NCBI GenBank assembly: GCA_029203105.1
Contig: CP119318.1
Span: 4,602,501 to 4,666,500 of the forward strand
DNA length: 64,000 nucleotides
Direction of reading: 5' to 3'
DNA from: Candidatus Kaistia colombiensis
GTDB taxonomy: Bacteria; Pseudomonadota; Alphaproteobacteria; Rhizobiales; Kaistiaceae
The position numbers were made by a program, and so were the translations under genes. Positions 18,177 through 27,412 of the stretch are shown here, one piece after another. The notes under the pieces are model-generated. The model saw only the letters and a program-made list of their open reading frames with translations, was not told the DNA's origin and did not search any database. Position 1 is the stretch's first letter. The number at the start of each line of letters is the position of its first letter.

Positions 18177-18791
18177 CTACTTGCCCGGCAGATACTTGCC
18201 GATGTTGATCAGCTGGACGCGCCGGTTGATCGGGTTTTTCGGGTTCTTGACGTCTTCCAGCGCCTCCGCGCCGAGACCGACTGCCTCGACGCGGGCGGGG
18301 TCGACCCGGAAGGTTGTCGTCAACGCTTCGACGACGGCGTCAGCGCGGGCTTGGCTCAGCGCTAGGTTGTCCTTGCGGTTGCCGGTCGTGTCGGTGTTGC
18401 CGGTAACAACAAATTTGTAACCACCCAGTACCGGATGGTGCAGCGCATCAGCCATCGAGCCGATCGTCGAATAGGATTCCGGCCGGATGATCGCCGAGTT
18501 CAGGGCGAATTGGATCTGGACGTCGATCTGGGCGAGATTGTTCAAGAGTTCCAGCGGCTTCCAGGTGATCGGCAGGCCGGGATTGTCGATCATGTGCTGC
18601 TGCACGGCCTGGCGGATTAGCGCCGCTGACAGGCCCGGAGGCGCTGCCCGCGCTGCGCTCCCCATCGTCTGGACGATCTGATTGCCGTTGAGCGCCGTTT
18701 GCGCGCTGGCGGGACCAGTTGCGCCGACCAGCAGGGCGGCGAGAGCCAGGCTGAACGAAGCAGCCGATATATTTCGGGTGGATTTCGACAT
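18177..18791 (-). CDS. OmpA-family protein with signal peptide
   Basis: This 204-residue exported protein has a signal peptide (about residues 1-30, ending ASAQ) and a C-terminal OmpA/MotB peptidoglycan-binding domain: 'VQIQFALNSAIIRPES', 'VVTGNTDTTGNRKDNLALSQARADAVVEAL' and 'VEAVGLGAEAL'. There is no beta-barrel, so it is a periplasmic or outer-membrane-associated peptidoglycan linker. It follows the Cys-rich gene by 5 bases and is probably co-transcribed with it. Confidence 0.85.
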   Translation of the reverse strand: MSKSTRNISAASFSLALAALLVGATGPASAQTALNGNQIVQTMGSAARAAPPGLSAALIRQAVQQHMIDNPGLPITWKPLELLNNLAQIDVQIQFALNSAIIRPESYSTIGSMADALHHPVLGGYKFVVTGNTDTTGNRKDNLALSQARADAVVEALTTTFRVDPARVEAVGLGAEALEDVKNPKNPINRRVQLINIGKYLPGK

Positions 18792-18796
18792 GACGC

Positions 18797-19231
18797 TCAA
18801 TTCCAGCCGGCGTTGGTGATGGCGGTTGTGCAGCGCTTGCTGACGACCTTCTTGGCGGCATTCAGGCAGCCGAGATAATGAGCGTTGCCGGGTGCCGTGC
18901 CCTGGCAGAACTGCGTCGCGTCGCCGCGACAGGCCTTGGCGACCGCAGCCTGGGCCGCGACGCGGGCGTCGAGCGAGGCGACCACCGCCTTGTAGTCGGT
19001 CACGCATTGCGGGTTGATCTTTGACTCACGCTGCGAAAGGCAATCCTTCAGCCCGCCGCCGCCGAGATTGACCTTCGAACAGTATTTTTCGATATCCTTG
19101 CCGCAGCTCTTCGCCAGCAGCGCGCCGGCATCCGAGTAGCTGATCGTCTGCGCCGAAGCCGGCCCGGCGACGCTCATCATGAGCCCCGCTGCGAGCCCGG
19201 CCCAGACAAGCCTTCGACGTGAAAGACGCAT
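18797..19231 (-). CDS. secreted protein with cysteine-rich repeats
   Basis: This 144-residue protein has an RR-containing signal peptide ending ASAQ. It holds two copies of a C-x8-C-x12-13-C pattern (CGKDIEKYC...DCL and CRGDATQFC...GCL), the Cys_rich_FGFR/GLG1-like repeat seen in alphaproteobacterial periplasmic proteins of unknown function. It is the first gene of a pair with the OmpA-like protein. Confidence 0.75.
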   Translation of the reverse strand: MRLSRRRLVWAGLAAGLMMSVAGPASAQTISYSDAGALLAKSCGKDIEKYCSKVNLGGGGLKDCLSQRESKINPQCVTDYKAVVASLDARVAAQAAVAKACRGDATQFCQGTAPGNAHYLGCLNAAKKVVSKRCTTAITNAGWN

Positions 19232-19854
19232 CGTTCCAATTCCCCCGCTAAACCGTCGTCACGGCCTTCGAGTCGATGCCCGCACGGCCGGCGACATTTC
19301 CAATCCGCAAAGCCATGGACCCCGGACGGAAACCCCGCGATTGCGGCGCGGCGCAGCATGGAAAAGTCCCTCTCCGCGCAGTCCGCCCTGCAACATCGAT
19401 CACTGTCCGAAAGCCCCGTCTGCCGGCAGGCTCATCTGCGTCGCCCCGAACCCGGACCATCGCGAACTGCCCCAGCGGCACGGAGGCCATTTACGCACAG
19501 ATTCGACGGGGGACGATACAAATTTCCACGGGGATCGCCGACACGCGCCACGGTGTACCGAACCGAAGCTGGAATGTGGCATTCGGAGGAATGCCGGCTC
19601 CCTGCCGGAGCAAAACAGCGGCATCAATATCGTTCCCTGGGATGCGTCGGGCCGACTGCTCGGGCAAGCCCGGGGCGGCCTCTCGCACAATCATCGCATC
19701 ATCGCCCTGGACCTCACCAAGGATGTGAAGGGTCGTGCGGTGCCGCGGTTCCGCGTGCCAGACCCGCGCGCCTCGATTGGGCCGATCGCGCCGCAGGCGC
19801 CAGCGGTGCACCAGCACATCCGCTCTTCGGTGTCGCCTCAACTACCTCTCTCCT
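19232..19854. other. long intergenic region, no supported gene
   Basis: This is about 620 bases between the Cys-rich gene and the control region of the sugar operon. Several open frames cross it, but none has a ribosome site, a domain or consistent codon use. The last 100 bases become AT-rich and lead into the operator and promoter of the downstream operon. Confidence 0.5.
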
Positions 19855-19888
19855 TGAAATATATTTCACTGCTTGAATATTATTGACA
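19855..19888 (+). promoter_or_regulatory. AT-rich palindrome and -35-like box upstream of the sugar operon
   Basis: TGAAATATATTTCA at 19855-19868 is a perfect 14-base palindrome. It is followed by a TTGAATATTATTGA stretch and a TTGACA box ending near 19888. These lie about 130 bases upstream of the binding-protein gene in otherwise GC-rich DNA. SorC/DeoR-type regulators bind such AT-rich palindromes, and a SorC gene is in the operon. The assignment to that regulator is inference. Confidence 0.45.
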
Positions 19889-20014
19889 GCCGTTTCGCAC
19901 CTGCTACGTTCCACCCGTCGGCTTCGGGAGGAAGCTCCGACAGTCCAATCAAGAAATCGAGCGCCTTGGCGTTCGCCATAATCTTTGTGGATGGCTTCGG
20001 CCAAGGGAGGGAAC

Positions 20015-21046
20015 TTGCGCAAATTTCTGAAAACGCTGGCATTCGCCGCGACAGCATCGACCTGTTTGGCTTCGACCCAGTCGCTTGCTGAAACCGCCAA
20101 CCCGTTCAAGTGCGAACCGGGTGAAGAATACGTCATGAACGTCATGGTCTCGGGTGTCGAATACTGGTTCCCGGTCTACGAAATGTTCAAGCAGGCCGGC
20201 CAGCAGTTCGGCTGCAAGACGCGCTACACGGGAACGCCGGACTACGACGTCAACAAGCAGATCGCCACCTTCGACCAGGCGCTGGCCCAGAAGCCGGCCG
20301 GAATTTTGGTCCATCCGATGAACTCCGATCCGTTCATCGAGCCGATCAACCGCGCCATCGAGCAGGGCACCGCGGTCGTCACCTTCGCGGCGGATTCGCC
20401 GAATTCAAATCGCACCTCGTTCATCACCTCGGACAATCTGGCCGAAGGCACCTATGCCGCTGACGCCGTGGCCAAGGCCATGGACGGCAAGGGCGAATAC
20501 GCTGTTCTCGAAAACCCCGGCCAGGACAATCACGACAAGCGCATCAGCGCCTTCATCGCCCGCATGGAAGCCAAATGGCCGGACATGAAGCTGGTCGGCC
20601 GTGCCGCCTCGAACCAGGATCCGACCAAGGCCTATCAGGCGGTTCTGAGCCTGGCGCAGGCACACCCCGATCTCGGCGCCGTGTTCATGCCGGAAGCGAA
20701 TTCCGCCATCGGCGCCGCCCAGGCTGCCAAGGAAGGCGGCGGCAAGATCAAGGTCATGCTCGCCGACGTCAACGCCAAGATCCTCGACATGATCAAGGCC
20801 GGCGAGATCTACGGATCGGTCAATCCTAATCAGGGCATGCAGGGCTATATGGGCTTCATGCTGCTCTGGATGGCCAAGCATCCCGAGTTGATCGACCCGA
20901 TGAACGACACCAAGCGGTCGGGCGCCAACGGTATGCGCGTGCCCTTCGTCGACAATGGCTTCTCAATCGTCACGGCCGAGAACGCCGACGACTTCTACTG
21001 GGACAAGTACCTGCAGCGCCGCGGCACCAAGGGCATCGAGGAATAG
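20015..21046 (+). CDS. sugar ABC transporter substrate-binding protein (RbsB-like)
   Basis: This 343-residue periplasmic binding protein is of the Peripla_BP_4 family: signal peptide (RKFLKTLAFAATAS, cut after SLA), then 'GVEYWFPVYEMFKQAGQQFGCKTRYTG', 'PAGILVHPMNSDPFIEPINRAIEQG' and 'TADNLAEGTYAADAV'-like ligand-site loops. The TTG at 20015 was chosen because GGGAGG precedes it by 4-5 bases and it gives a normal signal peptide; an ATG at 19991 has no ribosome site. It is the first gene of the sugar operon. Confidence 0.85.
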   Translation: MRKFLKTLAFAATASTCLASTQSLAETANPFKCEPGEEYVMNVMVSGVEYWFPVYEMFKQAGQQFGCKTRYTGTPDYDVNKQIATFDQALAQKPAGILVHPMNSDPFIEPINRAIEQGTAVVTFAADSPNSNRTSFITSDNLAEGTYAADAVAKAMDGKGEYAVLENPGQDNHDKRISAFIARMEAKWPDMKLVGRAASNQDPTKAYQAVLSLAQAHPDLGAVFMPEANSAIGAAQAAKEGGGKIKVMLADVNAKILDMIKAGEIYGSVNPNQGMQGYMGFMLLWMAKHPELIDPMNDTKRSGANGMRVPFVDNGFSIVTAENADDFYWDKYLQRRGTKGIEE

Positions 21047-21144
21047 CCTCCTCAGCCCTTGCCGCTTCCGGCTGATCCGCCGGACGCATGAAGCCGGAAG
21101 GGGGCACGCCCCCTTCCCCTCCCCGTGCATCGCAGGAGCCTCGC

Positions 21145-22677
21145 GTGACCCAGGCGCCCATTCTTGAAATTCGCGGCGTGTCCAAGACCTTCGGCCCGGT
21201 CAAGGCGCTGAGCGACGTCCGGTTCGAACTGCGTCGTGGCGAGATCCATGCGCTCTGCGGCGAGAACGGCGCCGGCAAGTCGACGCTGATGAACATCCTC
21301 GCCGGCGTGTTGCAGCCGAGCGAAGGCGAGATTCTTCTCGATGGAGAGCGTGTCACCATCGCCTCACCCGCCGCGGCCCAACGCCTCGGCATCGGCCTGG
21401 TACATCAGGAGATCGCGCTCTGCCCCGACGCGACGGTGGCGGAGAACATCTACATGGCGGCGATCAATACCCGCCGCGCGCCGTTGATGAATTTCCAGAA
21501 GCTCTATGTCGAGGCGCAGAAGGTCATGGACCAGCTCGCCCCAATCCCGGTCCGCACCAAGGTCGCCGACCTCTCCATTTCCAACCAGCAACTCGTCGAG
21601 ATCGCCAAGGCGCTGACGCTCGACTGCAAGGTGCTGATGCTCGACGAGCCGACCGCGGCCTTGACCGAAAGCGAGGCGCAGCGCCTGTTTTCCATCGTGC
21701 GCGGGCTGCAGCAGCGCGGCATTTCGGTGGTCTATATCAGCCACCGCATGGCCGAGATCTTCTCGCTCTGCGACCGCGTCACCGTGTTTCGCGATGGCCA
21801 GTACGTCGCGACGGATCGCATCGCCGACGTGTCGCCGGATGATGTCGTGCGCAAGATGGTCGGTCGCGAGATCACGCAGCTCTATCCCGACAAGCTGACG
21901 GGAGCGCCGGGACGGGCTTTGCTTTCCGTCAAGGGACTGTCCGACAGCGACTGCTTCTCGAACGTCGATCTGGAGCTTCGCACCGGCGAGATCCTCGGGA
22001 TTGGCGGCCTGATCGGCGCCGGCCGAAGCGAAATCGCGCAGACCATTTGCGGCCTTCGCCCGGCTACCGCCGGCCAGGTCGAGATCGACGGCAAGCCGAA
22101 GCGCATCCGCAACTACAGCGACGCGGTCAAGGCAGGTCTCGTCTACCTGTCCGAGGACAGAAAGGCTTCCGGCGTGTTCCTCGACATGCCGATATCAGCC
22201 AATATCTCCGCCCTCGATCTGAAGAAGGTCACGTCGCTGGGAATGCTCAACCGTAGGGCTGAGGACCGCCAGGCGAACGAGCTGACAAAGCGCCTTGGCG
22301 TGCGCATGTCCGGCATCGGCGCGGCCGTCTCGACCCTGAGCGGTGGCAACCAGCAGAAGGTGGCGATCGCCAAGCAGCTGTCGGTCGATCCACGCGTCAT
22401 CCTCATGGACGAGCCAACGCGCGGCATCGATGTCGGCGCCAAGGTCGAGATCCACCGCCTGTTGCGCCAGCTCGCCAGCAACGGCGTCGGCATCGTCGTC
22501 ATTTCCTCGGAACTTCCGGAGCTGATCGGCCTCTGCGACCGCGTCATGGTGGTTCGCGAGGGCCGGATCGCCGGTGAACTCTCGGCCGACGCGCTCGGCG
22601 AGGAAGCGATCATGCGGCTCGCCTCCGGCGTCCAAGACCCGTCCAATTCAAAACAGCAGGCTGCCCATGTCGCCTAG
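21145..22677 (+). CDS. sugar ABC transporter ATP-binding protein (RbsA-like, two domains)
   Basis: This 510-residue ATPase has tandem ABC domains: Walker A GENGAGKST near residue 41, signature-region LSISNQQLVEIAKAL, Walker B VLMLDEPTAALTE, a degenerate second Walker A (GLIGAGRSE) and LSGGNQQKVAIAKQL. The GTG at 21145 has AGGAG seven bases upstream and matches the family start; an ATG at 21088 would add 19 proline-rich residues without homology. It powers the RbsB/RbsC-like proteins on either side. Confidence 0.88.
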   Translation: MTQAPILEIRGVSKTFGPVKALSDVRFELRRGEIHALCGENGAGKSTLMNILAGVLQPSEGEILLDGERVTIASPAAAQRLGIGLVHQEIALCPDATVAENIYMAAINTRRAPLMNFQKLYVEAQKVMDQLAPIPVRTKVADLSISNQQLVEIAKALTLDCKVLMLDEPTAALTESEAQRLFSIVRGLQQRGISVVYISHRMAEIFSLCDRVTVFRDGQYVATDRIADVSPDDVVRKMVGREITQLYPDKLTGAPGRALLSVKGLSDSDCFSNVDLELRTGEILGIGGLIGAGRSEIAQTICGLRPATAGQVEIDGKPKRIRNYSDAVKAGLVYLSEDRKASGVFLDMPISANISALDLKKVTSLGMLNRRAEDRQANELTKRLGVRMSGIGAAVSTLSGGNQQKVAIAKQLSVDPRVILMDEPTRGIDVGAKVEIHRLLRQLASNGVGIVVISSELPELIGLCDRVMVVREGRIAGELSADALGEEAIMRLASGVQDPSNSKQQAAHVA

Positions 22678-22690
22678 GGAAGAGACCCCC

Positions 22691-23674
22691 ATGCATGCCG
22701 AAATCAACGCTGGCAGCGCGCGGCGCATGAATTTCGCCCGCCTCGCCTCGATGCGCGAAGCCGGATTGATCGTCATCATCCTGGCCCTCTGCGTCGCCAT
22801 GACCTTCGCGTCGCCCCACTTCCTCACATGGGGCAACCTGCGCGCCATGATGATGGGCTTCTCGATCGAGGGCATCGTCGTGGTCGGCATGACGATCCTC
22901 TTGATCGTCGGCGGCATCGACCTTTCGGTCGGCTCGGTCGTCTGCTTCTCGATGGTGATTTCCGGCGCGCTGTTCCTGGCCGGGCTCGATCCCTGGACGG
23001 CCAGCCTGATCGGCATCGCAGCCAGCGCGCTGATCGGCGCCATCATGGGCTTCTTCGTCACCGCGGTCGGGCTCAGTCACTTCATCACGTCGCTGGCCGC
23101 CATGGTGATCGTGCGTGGCCTCTGCCTGATCATCACCAAGGGAACGCCGCTGTCGCTGTTCTCGCTGCCGGACTCCTTCAAGGCGATCGGCCAGGGCAGC
23201 TTCCACAACATCCCCTATGTCATCCTGATCTTCCTGGTGGTGGTCGTCGTCTTCGACCTCCTGCTTCGCCGCGCCACCGCCTTCCGCAAGGTTTTCTATA
23301 CCGGCTCCAACCAGAAGGCGGCGCAGTTCTCCGGCATCAAGACCAACCAGGTGAAGTTCTGGGTGACGGTGCTGTGCTCGGGCCTCGCCGGTTTTGCCGG
23401 CGTCATCTACATGGCGCGCTTCGGCGCCGCGACACCAACCTTCGGCGCCGGCATGGAGCTGAACATCATCGCCGCGGCGGTGATCGGTGGCGCGTCGCTC
23501 AATGGCGGCTCCGGCACCATCTTCGGCGCGATCCTCGGCATGGCGCTTCTCTCCGTCGTGACCAGCTCGCTCATCCTGCTCGACGTATCCGTCTATTGGC
23601 AGGAGATGATCAAGGGTTGCATCTTGCTCGCAGCGGTTTCCATCGACCACTTCCTGCATCGCAAGAAGTCCTGA
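22691..23674 (+). CDS. sugar ABC transporter permease (RbsC-like)
   Basis: This 327-residue membrane protein is of the BPD_transp_2 family. The motif 'LLIVGGIDLSVGSVVCFSMVI' near residue 72 and 'NGGSGTIFGAILGMALLSVV' near 275 are hallmark RbsC stretches. The ATG at 22691 lies 13 bases after the ATPase stop with GGGAAGAG upstream. It completes the importer. Confidence 0.88.
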   Translation: MHAEINAGSARRMNFARLASMREAGLIVIILALCVAMTFASPHFLTWGNLRAMMMGFSIEGIVVVGMTILLIVGGIDLSVGSVVCFSMVISGALFLAGLDPWTASLIGIAASALIGAIMGFFVTAVGLSHFITSLAAMVIVRGLCLIITKGTPLSLFSLPDSFKAIGQGSFHNIPYVILIFLVVVVVFDLLLRRATAFRKVFYTGSNQKAAQFSGIKTNQVKFWVTVLCSGLAGFAGVIYMARFGAATPTFGAGMELNIIAAAVIGGASLNGGSGTIFGAILGMALLSVVTSSLILLDVSVYWQEMIKGCILLAAVSIDHFLHRKKS

Positions 23675-23699
23675 GTCTCCAGCGCACCGAAGCAAGATC

Positions 23700-24683
23700 A
23701 TGGCCCCCACCACCACTCCACGCGACGACCTCTCGGCCGCCCGCCAGATGCATCAGGCGCTGGTCCTCCACTATGTCGAGGGCAAGACCCAGGCGGAGAT
23801 CGCCAAGGAACTCGGCCTGTCGCACGCCACCGTCAACCGGCTGATCAAGCGCGGCCACCAGCTCGGCCTCGTCGAGATCAAGATCCGGTCGCCGATCGAC
23901 CATCTGGTCGAGATCGAGGCGCAGTTGGTCGCACTCGGCGGCATTGAGCGCGCCGTCGTCGTGCCATCCGTTTCCGAGAATCCCCGCACCGCCTTGCAGC
24001 GGGTCGGCGAGGCGGCGGCGCGGCTGCTGCTCGACACGATCAAGGATGGCGACACCATCTCGATCTCCGGCGGCAAGGGCGTCAGCGCGCTGGTCGCGGG
24101 CTTGCAGCCCGGTCGCCGCTACGATGTCGAGGTCATTCCGGCCACCGGGCTGGTCCAGGGCCAGCACTATACCGACGTCAACCACGTCGCCTCGCTGATG
24201 GCCGACAAGCTCGGCGGCCGCGCCTACCAGATCCACGCGCCGCTCTTCGCCGACTCGCCGGAACAGCGCGACATGCTGATGAACGTGCGCTCCGTCGGCG
24301 ACGTGTTCCGCCGGGCGCGCGAAGCGGATGTCGCCGTGGTCGGCATCGGCTCGATCCTCAGCGATGACTCCAGCTATTACGACCTGCATCCGTCCTCGGT
24401 CGCCGACCGCCGCGCCATCGAGCAATCCGGCGCGACAGGCGAATTGCTCGCCCATCTGATCGGCCGTGACGGCCAGCTTTGCGACTACACGCCGAACCGG
24501 TCGCTGGTGTCGCTGACCTTGGACGAGTTCGCGACCATTCCCCGCTCGATCGGCATCGCCAGCGGCGCCAGCAAGATCGCGCCGGTGCTGAGCGCCATGC
24601 GCGGCAATCATCTCGACATCATCGTCACGGACGAGGCTACCGGCCTCCAGGTCCTCGACCTCGCCCGGAAGGAAGCAGCATGA
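23700..24683 (+). CDS. SorC/DeoR-type sugar-binding transcriptional regulator
   Basis: This 327-residue regulator has an N-terminal helix-turn-helix ('LHYVEGKTQAEIAKELGLSHATVNRLIKRG') and a C-terminal sugar-phosphate-binding domain ('ISISGGKGVSALVAGL', 'VVGIGSILSDDSSYY'). These proteins repress catabolic operons until a phosphorylated intermediate binds. It sits between transporter and enzyme genes and overlaps the aldo/keto reductase start by ATGA, so it is autoregulated if it controls the operon promoter. Confidence 0.87.
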   Translation: MAPTTTPRDDLSAARQMHQALVLHYVEGKTQAEIAKELGLSHATVNRLIKRGHQLGLVEIKIRSPIDHLVEIEAQLVALGGIERAVVVPSVSENPRTALQRVGEAAARLLLDTIKDGDTISISGGKGVSALVAGLQPGRRYDVEVIPATGLVQGQHYTDVNHVASLMADKLGGRAYQIHAPLFADSPEQRDMLMNVRSVGDVFRRAREADVAVVGIGSILSDDSSYYDLHPSSVADRRAIEQSGATGELLAHLIGRDGQLCDYTPNRSLVSLTLDEFATIPRSIGIASGASKIAPVLSAMRGNHLDIIVTDEATGLQVLDLARKEAA

Positions 24684-25675
24684 GTTCGCAACAGATCCAG
24701 CGCCGCATCGGCAAATCCGGCATTTCCGCCTCGGCCGTCGGTCTCGGCACATGGGCGATCGGCGGCTGGATGTGGGGCGGCACCGACGAGGCCGCCTCGA
24801 TCCGCGCCATCGAGGCCTCGATCGAGGCCGGCATCAGCCTGATCGACACCGCGCCCGCCTATGGCCTCGGCCGCAGTGAGGAAATCGTCGGCCAGGCGAT
24901 CCGCGGCAAGCGCGACAAGGTCGTGATATCAACCAAATGCGGGCTCAACTGGCATTCCGGCAAGGGAAACCATTTCTTCGACCAGGACGGCAAGCCGGTC
25001 CACCGCTATCTTGGCGCCGATGGCATCGCCTATGAGGTGGAGCAGAGCCTGAAGCGGCTCGGCACCGATCACATCGACCTCTACATCACGCACTGGCAGG
25101 ACTCGACGACGCCGATCGCCGAGACCATGGCAGCGCTGGAGAAGCTCAAGGCGCAGGGCAAGATCCTCGCCATCGGCGCGTCCAACCTGAGCGTCGAGGA
25201 TCTCCATCAATACATCGCCGCCGGCGGGCTCGACGCGATCCAGGAGCGCTATTCCGCGCTGGACCGCGAGATCGAGGAGAGCATGCTGCCGCTCGCCATG
25301 CGCAACGACATCGCAACCCTCAGCTATTCGTCGCTGGCGCTCGGCCTGCTCACAGGATCGATCGACCCGTCGCGCGAATTCAGCGGTGACGACCAGCGCC
25401 TTGGCAATCCGCGCTTCTCCGTCGCCAATCGCGCCAAGGTTTCCCGATTGAAGACGGCCATCGCCCCGATCACCGCGAAGCACGAAGCCTCGATGGCGCA
25501 GGTCATGATTGCCTGGACCCTCGCCCAGCCCGGCATCACCTTCGCGCTCTGCGGCGCGCGCAATCCCGCGCAGGCGATCGAGAATGCGCGGGCCGGCGAA
25601 CTCCGCCTCGATGCCGACGATCTCGCCTCCCTCGATGCGGCGCTCGCGACGCATCTCGTGGCCATGGCCGCCTGA
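24680..25675 (+). CDS. aldo/keto reductase
   Basis: This 331-residue NAD(P)H-dependent oxidoreductase has a TIM barrel and a visible catalytic tetrad: D in SLIDTAPAYG, Y in the same motif, K in VISTKCGLNW and H in LYITHWQDST. The C-terminal 'CGARNPAQAIENA' binds the cofactor phosphate. Members interconvert sugars, sugar alcohols and lactones. It is the first enzyme gene after the regulator and shares an ATGA overlap with it. Confidence 0.87.
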   Translation: MSSQQIQRRIGKSGISASAVGLGTWAIGGWMWGGTDEAASIRAIEASIEAGISLIDTAPAYGLGRSEEIVGQAIRGKRDKVVISTKCGLNWHSGKGNHFFDQDGKPVHRYLGADGIAYEVEQSLKRLGTDHIDLYITHWQDSTTPIAETMAALEKLKAQGKILAIGASNLSVEDLHQYIAAGGLDAIQERYSALDREIEESMLPLAMRNDIATLSYSSLALGLLTGSIDPSREFSGDDQRLGNPRFSVANRAKVSRLKTAIAPITAKHEASMAQVMIAWTLAQPGITFALCGARNPAQAIENARAGELRLDADDLASLDAALATHLVAMAA

Positions 25676-25693
25676 GCGAGAAAGCAGAGCCCG

Positions 25694-27412
25694 ATGAACC
25701 GCACCGAAACCCTCGCCGCCTTGCGCGGTCGGCCGGATGTTGCCGTGCTCGTCATCGGCGGCGGCATCAACGGCATCAGCGTCTTCCGCGAACTGGCGCT
25801 TCAGGGCGTCGATGTCGTGCTGGCCGAAAAGGGCGACTATTGCAGTGGCGCCAGCGCTGCGCTGTCCCGCATGGTGCATGGCGGCCTGCGCTATCTGGAA
25901 AACGGCGAGTTCAAGCTGGTGCGCGAAGCTCTGGTCGAACGCGACCGGCTGCTGAAGAATGCGCCGCATTATGTGGCGCCGCTGCCGACGACGGTGCCGA
26001 TCTTCGACATTTTCTCCGGCATCGCCAATGGCGCGGTCCGCTTCCTCGGCCTGACGCGCCGCCCGAGTCGGCGCGGCGCTGTCGTGATCAAGGCTGGGCT
26101 CACGCTCTACGACCGCTTCACATCGGCGCGGCAACTAATGCCGGCGCACCGGTTTCGTGGCCGGGCCGAGACGTTGAAAGCATGGCCGGCGATCAACCCG
26201 GCGATCCGCAGTTCCGCGACCTACTACGACGCCTGGGTCAGTCGGCCGGAGCGGCTCGGGCTGGAAATGCTGCTCGACACCCTTGCGGCCCAGCCCTTGG
26301 CGCGCGCGCTCAACTATGCGGCCGTCGCGTCCGACTCCTCCGGCCTTGTGCTCACCGACATGCTCACCGGCGAAACGCAGCCGATCCGACCGAAGCTCGT
26401 CATCAACGCCACCGGCGGCTGGATCGATCTGACCAACAAGGCGATCGGCGCCTCGGCACCGCGCATGATGGGCGGCACCAAGGGCTCGCATCTGATCGTC
26501 GACAACGCCGCGCTGTACCGGGCGCTGGACGGCCACATGGTCTATTACGAGAATGAGGACGGGCGCATCTGCATCCTGTTCCCCTATCTCGGCAAGGTAC
26601 TGGTCGGTTCGACCGATATCCGCGTCGACGATCCCGACACAGTACGCTGCGAGGATGACGAACGCCGCTACATCCTGCAGTCGCTGGCCTTCGTCTTCCC
26701 GTCGATCCCGATTGCCGACCGCGAGATCGTGTTCCGGTTCTCCGGCGTCCGTCCCCTGCCCGCCAGCAAGGACAGCTTCACCGGCCGCATCCCGCGCGAT
26801 CATTTCTGCGAGTTCGTCGAGGCGACCAACCATCTGCCGGCGACGCTCTGCATGATCGGCGGCAAGTGGACGACCTTCCGTTCGTTCGGCGCACTGGCGG
26901 CCGACATGGCGCTGGAGCGGCTTGGCACGAAACGCAGATTTGGCACCGAAGATCTGGCCATCGGCGGCGGTCGCGGCTTTCCGGAAGACCCCACCCCGTG
27001 GATCGCCGGACTGGCGCAAAGGCACGGCCTGAGCCCGGCCTATGCCGAACGCTTGTTCGAGCGCTACGGCACGTCGGCTGAGACCGTTGCGGCGGACATC
27101 GCCAAAGCGCCCATCGTGATGCTGCCGGGATCGGACTATTCGGCCAGCGAGATCGCAGGGATCGCCGAGCGCGAGCAGGTCGAAACCCTGGCCGACCTAT
27201 TCCTGCGCCGCACCACCATCGCCATCACCGGCGGCCTTACACCCGATCTCATCGATGCCGCCCTCGCCATCGTCGCCGAGGCAAAGGTCTGGGACGCGGA
27301 ACGATCCGCCCGCGAGCGCGCCGCCTTCCTTGGCCTGCTCGCCAGCCAGCACGGCATACGTTTTCCCAATTGCGCTGAGACAAACGACAAAAGGAGCGCG
27401 CTATGCGCCTGA
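25694..27412 (+). CDS. FAD-dependent glycerol-3-phosphate dehydrogenase-like protein (GlpD family)
   Basis: This 572-residue flavoprotein has an FAD-binding GGGINGISVFRELA near residue 22, the GlpD hallmark SRMVHGGLRYLENGEFKLVREAL near 57, a DAO fold and a C-terminal DAO_C domain. GlpD proper oxidises glycerol 3-phosphate to dihydroxyacetone phosphate at the membrane. In this operon, with a kinase and an aldolase, the substrate could be a longer polyol phosphate. It overlaps the aldolase gene by 10 bases. Confidence 0.82.
   Translation: MNRTETLAALRGRPDVAVLVIGGGINGISVFRELALQGVDVVLAEKGDYCSGASAALSRMVHGGLRYLENGEFKLVREALVERDRLLKNAPHYVAPLPTTVPIFDIFSGIANGAVRFLGLTRRPSRRGAVVIKAGLTLYDRFTSARQLMPAHRFRGRAETLKAWPAINPAIRSSATYYDAWVSRPERLGLEMLLDTLAAQPLARALNYAAVASDSSGLVLTDMLTGETQPIRPKLVINATGGWIDLTNKAIGASAPRMMGGTKGSHLIVDNAALYRALDGHMVYYENEDGRICILFPYLGKVLVGSTDIRVDDPDTVRCEDDERRYILQSLAFVFPSIPIADREIVFRFSGVRPLPASKDSFTGRIPRDHFCEFVEATNHLPATLCMIGGKWTTFRSFGALAADMALERLGTKRRFGTEDLAIGGGRGFPEDPTPWIAGLAQRHGLSPAYAERLFERYGTSAETVAADIAKAPIVMLPGSDYSASEIAGIAEREQVETLADLFLRRTTIAITGGLTPDLIDAALAIVAEAKVWDAERSARERAAFLGLLASQHGIRFPNCAETNDKRSALCA

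Noticed and set aside
19232..19886. several overlapping open frames of 80-235 codons
   Set aside because: None has a start site, domain or consistent codon use; they share the same stretch in opposing frames.
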